From the NCBI RefSeq assembly GCF_001612765.1, contig NZ_BDBB01000004.1, forward strand, positions 45,695-109,694: a DNA stretch of 64,000 nucleotides, read 5' to 3'. Made by a program: the position numbers and the translations under genes. Positions 44,493-52,877 of the stretch are shown piece after piece (within the stretch, counting starts at the first letter, position 1; each line of letters begins with the position of its first letter). This DNA is from Nocardia arthritidis NBRC 100137. GTDB lineage: Bacteria; Actinomycetota; Actinomycetes; Mycobacteriales; Mycobacteriaceae. The notes under the pieces are model-generated. The model ran no database searches. It was not told where the DNA came from and worked only from the letters and a program-made list of their open reading frames with translations.

Positions 44493-44977
44493 GAGAAGCA
44501 GCCCTGCCATGTCTGAAAGTCACCCGCGAAGCCGAAACCGCCGCTACATGTCGGGGTCGAGACGCCGGTGACCGCGACCGTCGCGCCGGGACCGGCGATT
44601 CCGATCGACAACCCCGGGCGCACACCGGTTGTCGTGACCGTCGCGCCGGGGCCGAGCGCGATCGCAGCCGGGCCGGACAGCGCCGCCGAGTTCGAAGCGG
44701 CGACGCCACCGTTCTGTGCTATCGCCAGGGACAGGCTGGTCGGCGCGGCATCCGCGGTGGCTTTTCCATCGAAGCCGTACGCGGCTGCGGCGCCGCCTGC
44801 GCCACTGGTCGCCGAGCACGAGGCGCCACCGTCGGAGTTCTGGGTCGCCGCGAGGCCCGGAGCGGGGCAGCCCGCCGGGGCGGCGGTGGCGGCCGGTGCG
44901 GCGAACAGCAGGCCCAGTGACGCCGCGCCCGCACCGGCCGTCAAGCCGATCGAGCGCGTGAGGGTAAGTCGGTCCAT
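44483..44977 (-). CDS. Small secreted protein (DUF6764-like?), crt locus
   Basis: 164 aa from ATG 44977, with GAAGGAG upstream. Signal peptide MDRLTLTRSIGLTAGAGAAS followed by a hydrophobic stretch and AxA-like cleavage (ATAAPAG). The mature part is Ala/Gly/Thr-rich with repeated GPGATVTTTG/GPGATVAVTG units and four or five Cys. It lies between crtE and the LitR regulator, flanked by both copies of the 20-bp element, so it is probably co-regulated by light. Function unknown; the DUF name is from memory and uncertain. Confidence 0.7.
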   Translation of the reverse strand: MDRLTLTRSIGLTAGAGAASLGLLFAAPAATAAPAGCPAPGLAATQNSDGGASCSATSGAGGAAAAYGFDGKATADAAPTSLSLAIAQNGGVAASNSAALSGPAAIALGPGATVTTTGVRPGLSIGIAGPGATVAVTGVSTPTCSGGFGFAGDFQTWQGCFSPR

Positions 44978-45026
44978 GACGTTCTCCTTCGGGAGTTTTG
45001 ATGTTCCGGGCTTCACACTACGCGCT

Positions 45027-45046
45027 TAATGATGCAAAATCGACGC
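45027..45046. promoter_or_regulatory. Candidate LitR operator in the litR/small-protein intergenic region
   Basis: TAATGATGCAAAATCGACGC, second copy of the element. The overlapping TGATGC (45030-45035) and GCATCA (45045-45050) make a 6-bp inverted repeat, spacer 9. It could control the secreted-protein gene (reverse) and litR (forward). Confidence 0.55.
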
Positions 45047-45229
45047 ATCAACTGATTGTTCCGGAAGGAGTGCAAGACGTGCTGACGCGGAGGCCTCCGG
45101 ACAGCCGCTGGGTCTGCGGCGTCATGGGAGTTCGGCCTCCGGTATCCGCGCACGTCGGTTTCCGGCCGGGCGCGGACAACTCGCCCGGCACTCCGGACCA
45201 TCACCATCCCGGGGGGAGGCGGTCCGGCG

Positions 45230-46087
45230 ATGGGTGACGAACAATCCGCCCGTTACACAGTGGGTGCGGTGGCGGCCAGGCTCGGCGTTCCGGTCGCCAC
45301 CCTGCGCAGCTGGAACCAGCGCTACGCGATCGGCCCGCCGAGAGATCGGCCGGGCGCACACCGGCGCTATTCCGAATCCGATATCGCCGCCTTGCGGCGC
45401 ATGATCGAACTCGTCGGAGCCGGCGCCACACCGGCCAGTGCGGCACGACAAGCACGCGCCGAAGCTCCGGAAGGGGCAGCGGGTCGCAGCGCCCTCTTGG
45501 CGGCGGCCGAACAGCTCGAACCCGATCTCGCGCTCACCGAGGTCATGGCCGGTTTGGCGCACGACGGTGTCGTCGCGACCTGGAACCGGCTGTGCCGTCC
45601 GGCATTCGCGACGATCGTCACCGGGCAGGCCGGTGGCCGGGGTCTGATCGACGTAGAGCATCTGCTGTCCTGGGCGGTGCTCGCCGGCCTGCACCGCATG
45701 TTCCCGCCGGTGCGGCGCCCGCGTTCCCAGCCGCCGATTCTCCTGTCCTGCACCGCGGGGGAGTACCACGTGCTGCCCTTGGAGGTGCTGCGGGCCGCGC
45801 TGGCCGAGCGGGGTGTCGTGGCGTTGCTGCTGGGCGCGGCGGTGCCCGACTCGGCCCTGACCGACGCCCTGTCGCACCACGACCGCCCGTGCGTGCTCAC
45901 GCTCTGGTCACAGGTGCCCGCCACCGCCACGGCGGAAACGATCTGTGCCGTGCGCCGGAACGCGGCACGGGTGCTGGTCGCCGGACCGGGCTGGTCCGCG
46001 GTCCGCCTGCCGCCCGAGGTGCCCTACGTCCGCACGCTGGAGGACGCCCTCGCGGCTCTGCGCGAGCTCGGGCGCGACGCCGGGTGA
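45230..46087 (+). CDS. MerR-family light-responsive regulator with B12-binding domain (LitR/CarH type)
   Basis: 285 aa. N-terminal MerR HTH (YTVGAVAARLGVPVATLRSW, HRRYSESDIAALRRM). A helical bundle with IDVEHLLSWAV follows, then a Rossmann-like B12-binding domain with TAGEYHVLPLEVL and GVVALLLGAAVP. CarH/LitR proteins bind adenosylcobalamin in the dark, repress crt genes and release DNA on illumination. The classical DxHxxG lower-ligand motif is not evident, so the cobalamin mode may differ. GGGGGGAGG lies upstream of the ATG. Divergent from the crt-side genes. Confidence 0.87.
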   Translation: MGDEQSARYTVGAVAARLGVPVATLRSWNQRYAIGPPRDRPGAHRRYSESDIAALRRMIELVGAGATPASAARQARAEAPEGAAGRSALLAAAEQLEPDLALTEVMAGLAHDGVVATWNRLCRPAFATIVTGQAGGRGLIDVEHLLSWAVLAGLHRMFPPVRRPRSQPPILLSCTAGEYHVLPLEVLRAALAERGVVALLLGAAVPDSALTDALSHHDRPCVLTLWSQVPATATAETICAVRRNAARVLVAGPGWSAVRLPPEVPYVRTLEDALAALRELGRDAG

Positions 46088-46150
46088 ATGCGTTCGCCAC
46101 CGGCCCGGCGCGTCTCGAACCGTTGACGTCGCAGCGCCGACGGCGCATCC

Positions 46151-46195
46151 GCGGTCGCGTGCGTCATCCGCTCCCGCGAAGCGGTCGCGTGCGTC
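46151..46195. repeat. 15-bp direct repeat
   Basis: GCGGTCGCGTGCGTC occurs at 46151-46165 and 46181-46195, a 30-bp period, in the gap between litR and the next tetR. No other feature was seen in the 46088-46295 gap. Confidence 0.4.
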
Positions 46196-46295
46196 GTCAC
46201 GGGCGTGCGCCGCAGGGGGAGCGACCGAGACAGCGCACCGCATCTGGCTACGGGCGGCAACCGCCTTCATCGAACGCGGCATTTCGGCAGGGGAT

Positions 46296-46853
46296 TCACT
46301 GCGGTGGACGCAGAAGGTATTCCCCGGCGAGCTGGACGGCTTCGCGTTTGCTGTACCCGGGGTGGTCGGCGACGATGAAGTGGCGGCCGATCGCGAGGGC
46401 GAACGTCAGGGTGGTTCGTGCTTCGATCTCGTCGGGGTCGGTGACGAAAGCTCCGAACATCGTGCGCAGGAAGTCCATTCGCTCGTTGTCGATACGCCGC
46501 AGGCGCGCCGCGACGGACTCGTCGTGGCGCGCCCAAGCCCGCACCGCGATATCGATCCGGTGCAGGTCCTCCGCGAAGGTCAGTTGTCCCGCTCGGCGGA
46601 TCCGCTCGGCGGCATCGCCGCCCTCGGCCTCGGTCTGGGCGATGACCGCCGTCGTGCACCGGCGTTCCCACTCGTCGAGCATCGCCGTGAGCAGCGCGGG
46701 ACGGCCGTCGAAGTACCCGTAGAACCCGCCTTTCGTAACGCCGAGCTCGGCGGCGAGCGTCTCGACGCGGACGGCCTCGGGGCCTCCGCGGGCAAGAGCC
46801 TCGAGGCCCGCCTCGATCCAGCGGGCGCGTGTGGTGCGGGGTACGGCTGGAAT
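46296..46853 (-). CDS. TetR family transcriptional regulator
   Basis: About 185 aa. HTH VETLAAELGVTKGGFYGYF, then a TetR_C domain with RAWARHDESVAARLRRID. No ATG or GTG lies at the expected N-terminus (PRTTRARWIEAGLEALA). The only upstream conventional start is a TTG at 46904, inside an operator. An ATT at 46853 has GGAGG seven bases before it, so a rare ATT start is possible and is used here. Divergent from the DUF6463 gene and probably its repressor. Confidence 0.8.
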   Translation of the reverse strand: MPAVPRTTRARWIEAGLEALARGGPEAVRVETLAAELGVTKGGFYGYFDGRPALLTAMLDEWERRCTTAVIAQTEAEGGDAAERIRRAGQLTFAEDLHRIDIAVRAWARHDESVAARLRRIDNERMDFLRTMFGAFVTDPDEIEARTTLTFALAIGRHFIVADHPGYSKREAVQLAGEYLLRPPQ

Positions 46854-46881
46854 CTGGCCACCTCCATTGATCGCGCTGATG

Positions 46882-46922
46882 TTATACGTTACCGTACAAA
46901 TCAATTATACGGCACCGTACAA
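46882..46922. promoter_or_regulatory. Tandem TetR operators
   Basis: TTATACGTTACCGTACAA (46882-46899) and TTATACGGCACCGTACAA (46905-46922) are near-palindromes of the form TTRTACG-N4-CGTAYAA on a 23-bp period, between the divergent tetR and DUF6463 genes. Confidence 0.65.
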
Positions 46923-46955
46923 AAGGTGCTGCGCAGCAGCCATCGGAAGGTCACG

Positions 46956-47414
46956 ATGAACACCAGGAAACGATTGCTCCGCTGGGCCGCCGCGATCATG
47001 GTCGTGCTGGGTACCGGGCACCTGTTCTTGCTGGCGCTAACCGCCTGGGCGGACATCACCGGCTGGGTCGATCGGGGGATATGGGCGGCCGTCCCGCTCG
47101 CGCTCGCGGACGGAGATGCCGTACAGACGACGGAGTCGCTGCAGAACAAGGTCACATTCTGGGCCGGCCCGGGCTGTTTCGCCGTACCGCTGATCCTGTT
47201 GGCTGTGCTGATCTGGCATCTCGCCGGCCGCGGCGTGCCCGTGCCCACCGGGATCGGCTGGGGCCTCGTGGCATGGTGCGCGCTGGGGGGCGTTCTTCTG
47301 GTGCCATCCCCGTTCTTCGTCGGAATCATCGCCGGGGTACTCGTCATCGTGGCGGCGCGGAAGGATGACCGACCGGCGGCCGTGTCAGCTTCGAGTACGG
47401 AGATGCGAAGCTGA
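46956..47414 (+). CDS. DUF6463-like small membrane protein
   Basis: 152 aa from ATG 46956 with GGAAGG upstream. Four membrane helices: MVVLGTGHLFLLALTAWADI, a second around VTFWAGPGCFAVPLILLAVL, then two at the C-terminal side (GWGLVAWCALGGVLLVP, FFVGIIAGVLVIVAA). The GTGHL plus WDRGIWAAVPL-like pattern fits the DUF6463 proteins commonly found next to TetR genes in Nocardia. Function unknown; controlled by the divergent TetR. Confidence 0.75.
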   Translation: MNTRKRLLRWAAAIMVVLGTGHLFLLALTAWADITGWVDRGIWAAVPLALADGDAVQTTESLQNKVTFWAGPGCFAVPLILLAVLIWHLAGRGVPVPTGIGWGLVAWCALGGVLLVPSPFFVGIIAGVLVIVAARKDDRPAAVSASSTEMRS

Positions 47415-47524
47415 CCTGTCCGCGCCGCTTCACGGCCCGAGCGCGCACGCCGACGGCCGACCTGTTCTGCGGCGCGAGTGCGATAGGGCTGATCGTCTCA
47501 GTCGGCGACCAGCCCGTCGCCCGG

Positions 47525-47851
47525 CTACCTCGACGGCACGATCGGGGTGGCTCCGGCCGGTCCCGGCGCAGGAGGTACCAGCGCACCGGCCGGCGTATTC
47601 GTACTCGGTGCCGACCGCCCGGGTGGCGGCGCCAGTATTTGCAGTGGCAGTGCCGGTGCCTGCGCGGCGGGCCCGCGGCTGCTGGGTGCGGGCTTGTCGT
47701 CGCCGCACGCGGGAGCACTGTGTGCTTCGGCGCAGGTGGACCCCGGACCGGCCGGAACGATCGGCTCGGCGGACGCGCCGGCCGCGGCGATGATCAACGA
47801 GACCGACACGCCGACCGGCGCCATCCAACGGCGCATGTGGATCACAGCCAT
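47525..47851 (-). CDS. Small secreted Pro/Ala-rich protein downstream of the MspA porin
   Basis: 108 aa. Signal peptide (MRRWMAPVGVSVSLIIAAAG, cleavage near ASA-EP), two Cys (TCAEAHSAPACG) and then a low-complexity tail of Pro, Ala and Ser. Its start overlaps the MspA porin stop by about 10 bp, so the two are co-translated. Function unknown; it may associate with the porin or the cell envelope. An internal ATG six codons in is an equally good start. Confidence 0.6.
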   Translation of the reverse strand: MAVIHMRRWMAPVGVSVSLIIAAAGASAEPIVPAGPGSTCAEAHSAPACGDDKPAPSSRGPAAQAPALPLQILAPPPGRSAPSTNTPAGALVPPAPGPAGATPIVPSR

Positions 47852-48477
47852 ATCGGGTCACCGTAGACAGCGACCGAATTGTCGGCTGTGGCCGTGGATA
47901 TCGACACAATCGCGAACGAGCGCAGGCTCACTGCGCCCGCACACGCATCGATCTTGATCTGGATCTGGTCGACCGAGATCGAACCATGCGCTCCCGCAAG
48001 CGGTTTCGTACCGAGCGTGATGCTGTTGATGGTGCCGGGCTTGATCGTCGTCGACATGTTCGGCAGGGCAAGCGCGCTGCCGCCGACCGCGAGACCTGGG
48101 GAGGGGGCCACGGTCACCATGGCGTTCGGGCCGATCGCCGCGGACAGGCCCACGGTGAGGCCGTTGGACACGTCGGCCTGGCAGCCGATCTGATATCCCA
48201 GCTGCAACGTCCCGGAGTTCACCGCTTCCCGGCCCTCGCCGCCGATGTCGGCGGCCGCCGACAAGGTGACGAACCCTTCCCTGCTGAACGGCGTCGCGGC
48301 GAGATTGGGTACGCGCTGCACGTCTTCGGCGGTCTTGCTGATCCGCAACTCCCAGCCGTCCTCGGTCTCGACGACGCGAGATTTGTCTGCCATTTGGTCC
48401 GCGGTCGCGGGTGCGGCGGTCATGCCGAGCGCCGCGGTCGCAGCGATGCCGAGCATCGCTATCGTCGAGCCGTTCAA
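47842..48477 (-). CDS. MspA family porin
   Basis: About 211 aa from TTG 48477, which has AAGGA 5 bases before it; the frame is open to 48549, and ATG 48456 is a minimal alternative. Signal peptide ending TAAPATADQ. Mature MspA-like sequence: DGWELRISKTAEDVQRVPNL, LQLGYQIGCQADVSNGL and ISVDQIQIKIDACAG. MspA porins form octameric goblet pores in the mycolate outer membrane, so this gene implies such an envelope. Confidence 0.88.
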   Translation of the reverse strand: MNGSTIAMLGIAATAALGMTAAPATADQMADKSRVVETEDGWELRISKTAEDVQRVPNLAATPFSREGFVTLSAAADIGGEGREAVNSGTLQLGYQIGCQADVSNGLTVGLSAAIGPNAMVTVAPSPGLAVGGSALALPNMSTTIKPGTINSITLGTKPLAGAHGSISVDQIQIKIDACAGAVSLRSFAIVSISTATADNSVAVYGDPIWL

Positions 48478-48591
48478 TGAAGTCCTTAGTGCTGGTAACA
48501 GTTCGACGTGATAGTACTGATCCGTCTCGCGCCGTGGCGCGCCAAACACCCAGCACTGGGTAGCAGGGGATTCGCTGGAGTGGAGCGCCGG

Positions 48592-50535
48592 TCAGCGGTG
48601 GATATATCCCCTGGTGAGCGGGGCGTCGTCCAGGCGAGGGGCGATCGATTCACCGCCGAGCGCCTGCCGCAGAATCGCCTGTTCGTCCTGGATGACGTGC
48701 ATGACGGCGTTGATCAAGGCGAGGTGGGTGAACGCTTGCGGGTAGTTGCCCCAGTGGCGGCCGGTCCGGGGGTCGATCTCCTCCGCGTACAAACCCAACG
48801 GGCTCGCGTAGCCGAGGAGTTTCTCGCACAGTTGTCTGGCTCGTTGCTTCTCGCCTATCTCCGACAGCGCCGAGACCAGCCAGAACGAGCAGATCGTGAA
48901 AGCGCCTTCCTCGCCTGCGCATCCGTCGTCGGTCTCACCGACGCGGTATCGCAAGACCAGGCCGTCTTCGGTCAGTTCGTCGGCGATGGCCAGCACGGTG
49001 TTGCGTACCCGATCGTCATCGGGTGGCAGGAAACGGACCAGCGGGATGAGCAGGGTCGACGCGTCCAGCGCCGTGCTGCCGTAGTACTGGGTGAACACCC
49101 GGCGGGAGTCGACGGCATGTGCGCAGATGTCGGCATGGATCTCGTCGGCGGCCTGTTGCCAGCGCTGTGCCCGGTCCAAATCCTGGTGGATGCGAGCCAG
49201 CCGGGCGCCGCGATCGGCGGCGACCCAGCACATGACCTTGCTGGAGGTGAAGTGCTGGGCTTGCCCGCGAACCTCCCAGATGCCATGGTCGGCCTCGCGC
49301 CAGTAGGTGAGAGCGCTCTTGACCGCGCGGCCGAGCAACGGCCACGCCCGGGCGTCGATTTGATCTTGATGGCGGGCGTAGAGGTAGACCGCGTCCAGCG
49401 CCGCGCCCCACACGTCGTGCTGGCGTTGCCGGTATGCCTCGTTGCCGACGCGCACCGGGGTGGCGTTGTCGTAGCCACGCAGGTGGGGGAGGGTCTGTTC
49501 GGCGAGATCGGTTTCGCCGCCGATGCCGTAGACGATCTGCATGTCCTGGGCTTCCTCGGTCAAGTCGAGGATGTAGGAGAAGAAATCGTTCGCCTCCCAG
49601 CTGAAGCCCAGTGTGTACAGGCCCCACAGGGCGAAGGCGGAGTCGCGGATCCAGGAATAGCGATAGTCCCAGTTGCGCTCTCCACCAGGGGTTTCGGGCA
49701 GTGACGTGGTGGCCGCGGCAGCGACGGCGCCGGTCGGGGCGAAGGTCAATCCCTTGAGGGTCAGTGCGCTGCGGGTGAGTTCCGCGGTCCACGGATGATC
49801 CGGGAATCGCCCGCCGGCCAGCCAGTGCCGCCAATGGTGGATCGTCCGCAGCAGCCGCTCTTCGGCCTCCTCCGCATCGCCCGGGGCGTCGCGACTACCC
49901 CAGGCCAGGGCGCAGAACCGGGTGTCGCCCGTCTTCAATAGTGTGCGGGCGACCGCGTGCGTGCCTTCCAATCCCAAGCGCATGTCGGTGCTCAACGTCA
50001 GTTGCAGATCGGTCCCCTCGGCGCCGGCCTGGGCGAGGTGATAGCTGCCGAGATAGTCCCACCGAGCGCGATACCTGCCGTAGTCGAAGGCCGGTTGGCA
50101 ATCGAGCCCGAACTGGATCTGACCGGTCTCACAGTGCACCGTGCGCAGCAGGATGTGCTCGGCGTCGTAATCGGTGGGGGTGCGTCGATGCGCACTCCGG
50201 CCCGGTGTCTGGTGCCGCCATGGCCCCACCAGCAGCACATCGCGCACTGTCGCCCACCCATCGCCGCTGCGCCAGCTCGTCTCCATGACCATCGTGCCCG
50301 GGATGTAGCGACGGTCGGTGGGCACCACGAAATCGGCGGGAGCGAAGCGGAACGAGCCGGCGGATCGATCGAGAATGGCCGCGAACACGCTCGGAGAGTC
50401 CATGCGGGGCAAGCACATCCACTCGATGGCTCCACTGGGGGAGATCAGGGCGGTGACCTCGCAATCGGAGATGAAGCCGTAGTCGTCGATGCGCGGGAAC
50501 GCCGTGAGCCGCGGTGTGCGTTCGATCTCGTCCAT
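48592..50535 (-). CDS. Glycoside hydrolase family 15 protein (trehalase/glucoamylase-like)
   Basis: 647 aa from ATG 50535 with GGAG upstream; ATG 50547 is four codons longer. N-terminal DUF5911-type domain (RIDDYGFISDCEVTALIS, IEWMCLPRMDSPSVFA), then the (alpha/alpha)6 GH15 catalytic domain: GGERNWDYRYSWIRDSAFAL, YGIGG, and the C-terminal EEGAFTICSFWLVSAL with a catalytic Glu. Mycobacterial homologues act as trehalases. Cytoplasmic; no signal peptide. Confidence 0.92.
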   Translation of the reverse strand: MDEIERTPRLTAFPRIDDYGFISDCEVTALISPSGAIEWMCLPRMDSPSVFAAILDRSAGSFRFAPADFVVPTDRRYIPGTMVMETSWRSGDGWATVRDVLLVGPWRHQTPGRSAHRRTPTDYDAEHILLRTVHCETGQIQFGLDCQPAFDYGRYRARWDYLGSYHLAQAGAEGTDLQLTLSTDMRLGLEGTHAVARTLLKTGDTRFCALAWGSRDAPGDAEEAEERLLRTIHHWRHWLAGGRFPDHPWTAELTRSALTLKGLTFAPTGAVAAAATTSLPETPGGERNWDYRYSWIRDSAFALWGLYTLGFSWEANDFFSYILDLTEEAQDMQIVYGIGGETDLAEQTLPHLRGYDNATPVRVGNEAYRQRQHDVWGAALDAVYLYARHQDQIDARAWPLLGRAVKSALTYWREADHGIWEVRGQAQHFTSSKVMCWVAADRGARLARIHQDLDRAQRWQQAADEIHADICAHAVDSRRVFTQYYGSTALDASTLLIPLVRFLPPDDDRVRNTVLAIADELTEDGLVLRYRVGETDDGCAGEEGAFTICSFWLVSALSEIGEKQRARQLCEKLLGYASPLGLYAEEIDPRTGRHWGNYPQAFTHLALINAVMHVIQDEQAILRQALGGESIAPRLDDAPLTRGYIHR

Positions 50536-50637
50536 GCGTTTCTCCATCGTCGTCTCGGCGCTTACCGTCCGGTCGGAGTCATGTGACGCTTACACCAGCC
50601 CACCATCTCTCGGGTCGGCTCGGCAAGCCCTCGGCAA

Positions 50638-51219
50638 CTAACGAGCCTCGTCGGCCGGGAACGCCTCCGGGCTGACCAGCCGACGGGCGGCCAGGACCGT
50701 GGCGGCGCGGCGTTCGGTGCGGTTGCGATGGTCGATGCGGGTGGCGTGCATGGCCGCGGTACGGGCCAGGTCGGTCAGCATGACGATCAGGGTGATGGGC
50801 TGGAATTCCGCCGTGATCAGCCCTTGGCCTTGCCCGCGCCGGATCTCGGTGAGCTTTCCCGCGATGATCCGGCGGATGGCGTCTTCGGCGGCGGGGATGT
50901 GGGTCTGTTCGATCTCGGCCCAAGCCTGCAGGCGAGCGTTGTCGGGGTGCGTGACGTAGTGGTCGAAGAGTCGTCCCACGTAACCCGGCAGGTCCGCGGC
51001 GTCGAGGGCGGTTTCGTTGGTGGTCTGGGTGACCCATTCCTCGGTGACCGCGGCGTACAACTCGTCTTTGCCCGCGAAGTACGCGTAGAGCCGGTCTTTG
51101 CTCGCCTTGGCCGCCTCGGCGATGCGATTGATGCGCGCGCCGGCGATGCCGTACTGGGCGAACTCCGCTTTGGCCGCGGCGAGAATCCGTTCCCGGGTGG
51201 CCTGACCTGCTGCGCGCAT
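50638..51219 (-). CDS. TetR family transcriptional regulator
   Basis: 193 aa, ATG 51219 (MRAAGQATRERILAAAKAEF). HTH INRIAEAAKASKDRLYAYF; TetR_C with LQAWAEIEQTHIPAAEDAI. Divergent from the DUF4334/alcohol dehydrogenase pair, with two GAACC-N4-GGTTC palindromes between, so it is their likely repressor. It ends 102 bp before the GH15 start. Confidence 0.9.
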   Translation of the reverse strand: MRAAGQATRERILAAAKAEFAQYGIAGARINRIAEAAKASKDRLYAYFAGKDELYAAVTEEWVTQTTNETALDAADLPGYVGRLFDHYVTHPDNARLQAWAEIEQTHIPAAEDAIRRIIAGKLTEIRRGQGQGLITAEFQPITLIVMLTDLARTAAMHATRIDHRNRTERRAATVLAARRLVSPEAFPADEAR

Positions 51220-51236
51220 GGACGAATCCTATCTTG

Positions 51237-51281
51237 CCGAACCTTTTGGTTCGGATATACAGTTTCCGAACCAAAAGGTTC
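51237..51281. promoter_or_regulatory. Two palindromic TetR operators
   Basis: CCGAACCTTTTGGTTCGG (51237-51254) is a perfect palindrome. GAACCAAAAGGTTC (51268-51281) is a second with the same GAACC/GGTTC arms. Centres are 29 bp apart, between the divergent tetR and DUF4334 genes. Confidence 0.72.
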
Positions 51282-51311
51282 TGGAAACCGCACGTGGGAA
51301 CGAGGATGGTT

Positions 51312-51782
51312 ATGGGCGCTACAGGGACTGACTGGCGAGATCTCGCCGCGCGAGAGACCGGGGTGACCGCGGCCGAGTTGGATGCGCTGTGGGCCGATCT
51401 GCCCGTCGCGCGCGCCGAGGACATCCTGGGTGAATGGAAGGGAGCGGCGTTTCCGACCGAGCATCCGCTGCGTAAAGCGCTCTCGGTCAGTCGCTGGTAC
51501 GGCAAGACGTTCCACAGCGTGTCCGACGCGAAGCCGTTGATCTGCCGCGCGGAGGACGGGTCGCTGTTCTCCGATATCGAACTCGGCGGTGGTGGGGAAG
51601 CGACGCTGTGGAATATCGAGTTCCGCGGCGAGGTGACCGCCACCATGGTCTACGACAGCCGCCCGGTCTTCGACCACTTCAAATGGCTCGACGAGAACAC
51701 GCTGATGGGCATCATGAACGGCAGGCCCGACGTGGTGCTGGCCCATGGCGAGTACTTCTACTTCCTGCTCGAGCGGGTCTGA
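51312..51782 (+). CDS. DUF4334 domain protein with GXWXG-like N-terminus
   Basis: 156 aa from ATG 51312 (GAGG at the right distance); ATG 51306 is also possible, and a longer frame covers the operators. N-terminal LGEWKGAAFPTEHPL corresponds to the GxWxG motif; the C-terminal half, with RGEVTATMVYDSRPVFDHF and ENTLMGIMNGRPD, is DUF4334. Such proteins are small beta-barrel/lipocalin-like and often occur beside oxidoreductases. Four bases separate it from the alcohol dehydrogenase, so they form an operon. Confidence 0.85.
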   Translation: MGATGTDWRDLAARETGVTAAELDALWADLPVARAEDILGEWKGAAFPTEHPLRKALSVSRWYGKTFHSVSDAKPLICRAEDGSLFSDIELGGGGEATLWNIEFRGEVTATMVYDSRPVFDHFKWLDENTLMGIMNGRPDVVLAHGEYFYFLLERV

Positions 51783-51785
51783 GCG

Positions 51786-52877
51786 ATGGTGACCACCACC
51801 GCGGTGCTCTCGCGTGACCCGGCCGCGCCGTTCACCGTCGAAGCCGTCGAGATCGATGAACCGCGCGTCGACGAGATCCTGGTCCGGGTCCAGGCCGCCG
51901 GGATCTGCCACACCGACCTGGTCGCCCGGGCGGCGGGCGCGGCCGACCGTCCCGTGCTGCTCGGGCACGAGGGCGCCGGAGTGGTGGAGGCCGTCGGCGC
52001 CTCGGTGACCGGTGTACGGCCCGGTGACCGCGTCGTGTTGACGTTCCGGCACTGCGGAACGTGCCGGAATTGCCGAGCCGGACGGCCGGCATATTGCGTA
52101 CGTGCTGCGAAACTCAACCAGTTCGGCGCCCGGGCGGACCGCTCTTCACGGGTCACCATCGCGGGCACTTCGGTGCTGGACGGGTTCTTCGGTCAATCGA
52201 GCTTCGCCGCGTACGCGTTGACCACCGCCGACAACACGGTGGTCGTCGACACGCAGGTCGATCCGGCAATCCTGGCTCCACTGGGCTGCGGCTTCCTGAC
52301 CGGCGCCGGAGCGGTACTCAATGTCCTGCGACCGGACCGGGATGCGCGTGTCGCGGTCTACGGCGTGGGTGCGGTCGGGATGGCGGGCGTGCTGGCGGCT
52401 CTGGTGAGCGAGGTCGCCGAATTGGTCGTGGTGGAGCCGTCGCCCTTCCGGCGGGCGCTGGCGCTGGAACTCGGCGCCACCGCGGCCCTGGATCCGGCGG
52501 CCGACGACATCGTGCCCGAGGTACGGAAGCTGACCGACGGCGGGGCGACCCACGCACTCGATACCACGGGATCGTCGCGTGTGCTCGCCACAGCCGCCGC
52601 CGGGGCGGCGCTCGGCGGCACCGTGGTCGCGGTCGGCCTCGGTACCGGCGTCCCGGAGATCGACTTGCGGGATATCGTGCTGGGCGGCAAAGGGATCCGC
52701 GGCTGCCTCGAAGGCGACGCGGTGCCCGCGACCTTCATCCCGCACCTGCTGGACCTGTACGCCGCCGGGCGCTTCCCCATCGACCGACTGGTGACGACGT
52801 ACCCGCATACCGACATCAATGTCGCGCTCGCGGAGCAGCGCGACGGAAAGGTCGTCAAGCCCGTCCTGACCTGGTGA
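51786..52877 (+). CDS. Zinc-dependent (aryl-)alcohol dehydrogenase
   Basis: 363 aa medium-chain dehydrogenase. Catalytic zinc residues in GICHTD and GHEGAG; structural zinc lobe CGTCRNCRAGRPAYC; NAD(P) fold VAVYGVGAVGMAG. It resembles benzyl/aryl-alcohol dehydrogenases. Operon with the DUF4334 protein under the divergent TetR. Substrate unknown. Confidence 0.92.
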   Translation: MVTTTAVLSRDPAAPFTVEAVEIDEPRVDEILVRVQAAGICHTDLVARAAGAADRPVLLGHEGAGVVEAVGASVTGVRPGDRVVLTFRHCGTCRNCRAGRPAYCVRAAKLNQFGARADRSSRVTIAGTSVLDGFFGQSSFAAYALTTADNTVVVDTQVDPAILAPLGCGFLTGAGAVLNVLRPDRDARVAVYGVGAVGMAGVLAALVSEVAELVVVEPSPFRRALALELGATAALDPAADDIVPEVRKLTDGGATHALDTTGSSRVLATAAAGAALGGTVVAVGLGTGVPEIDLRDIVLGGKGIRGCLEGDAVPATFIPHLLDLYAAGRFPIDRLVTTYPHTDINVALAEQRDGKVVKPVLTW

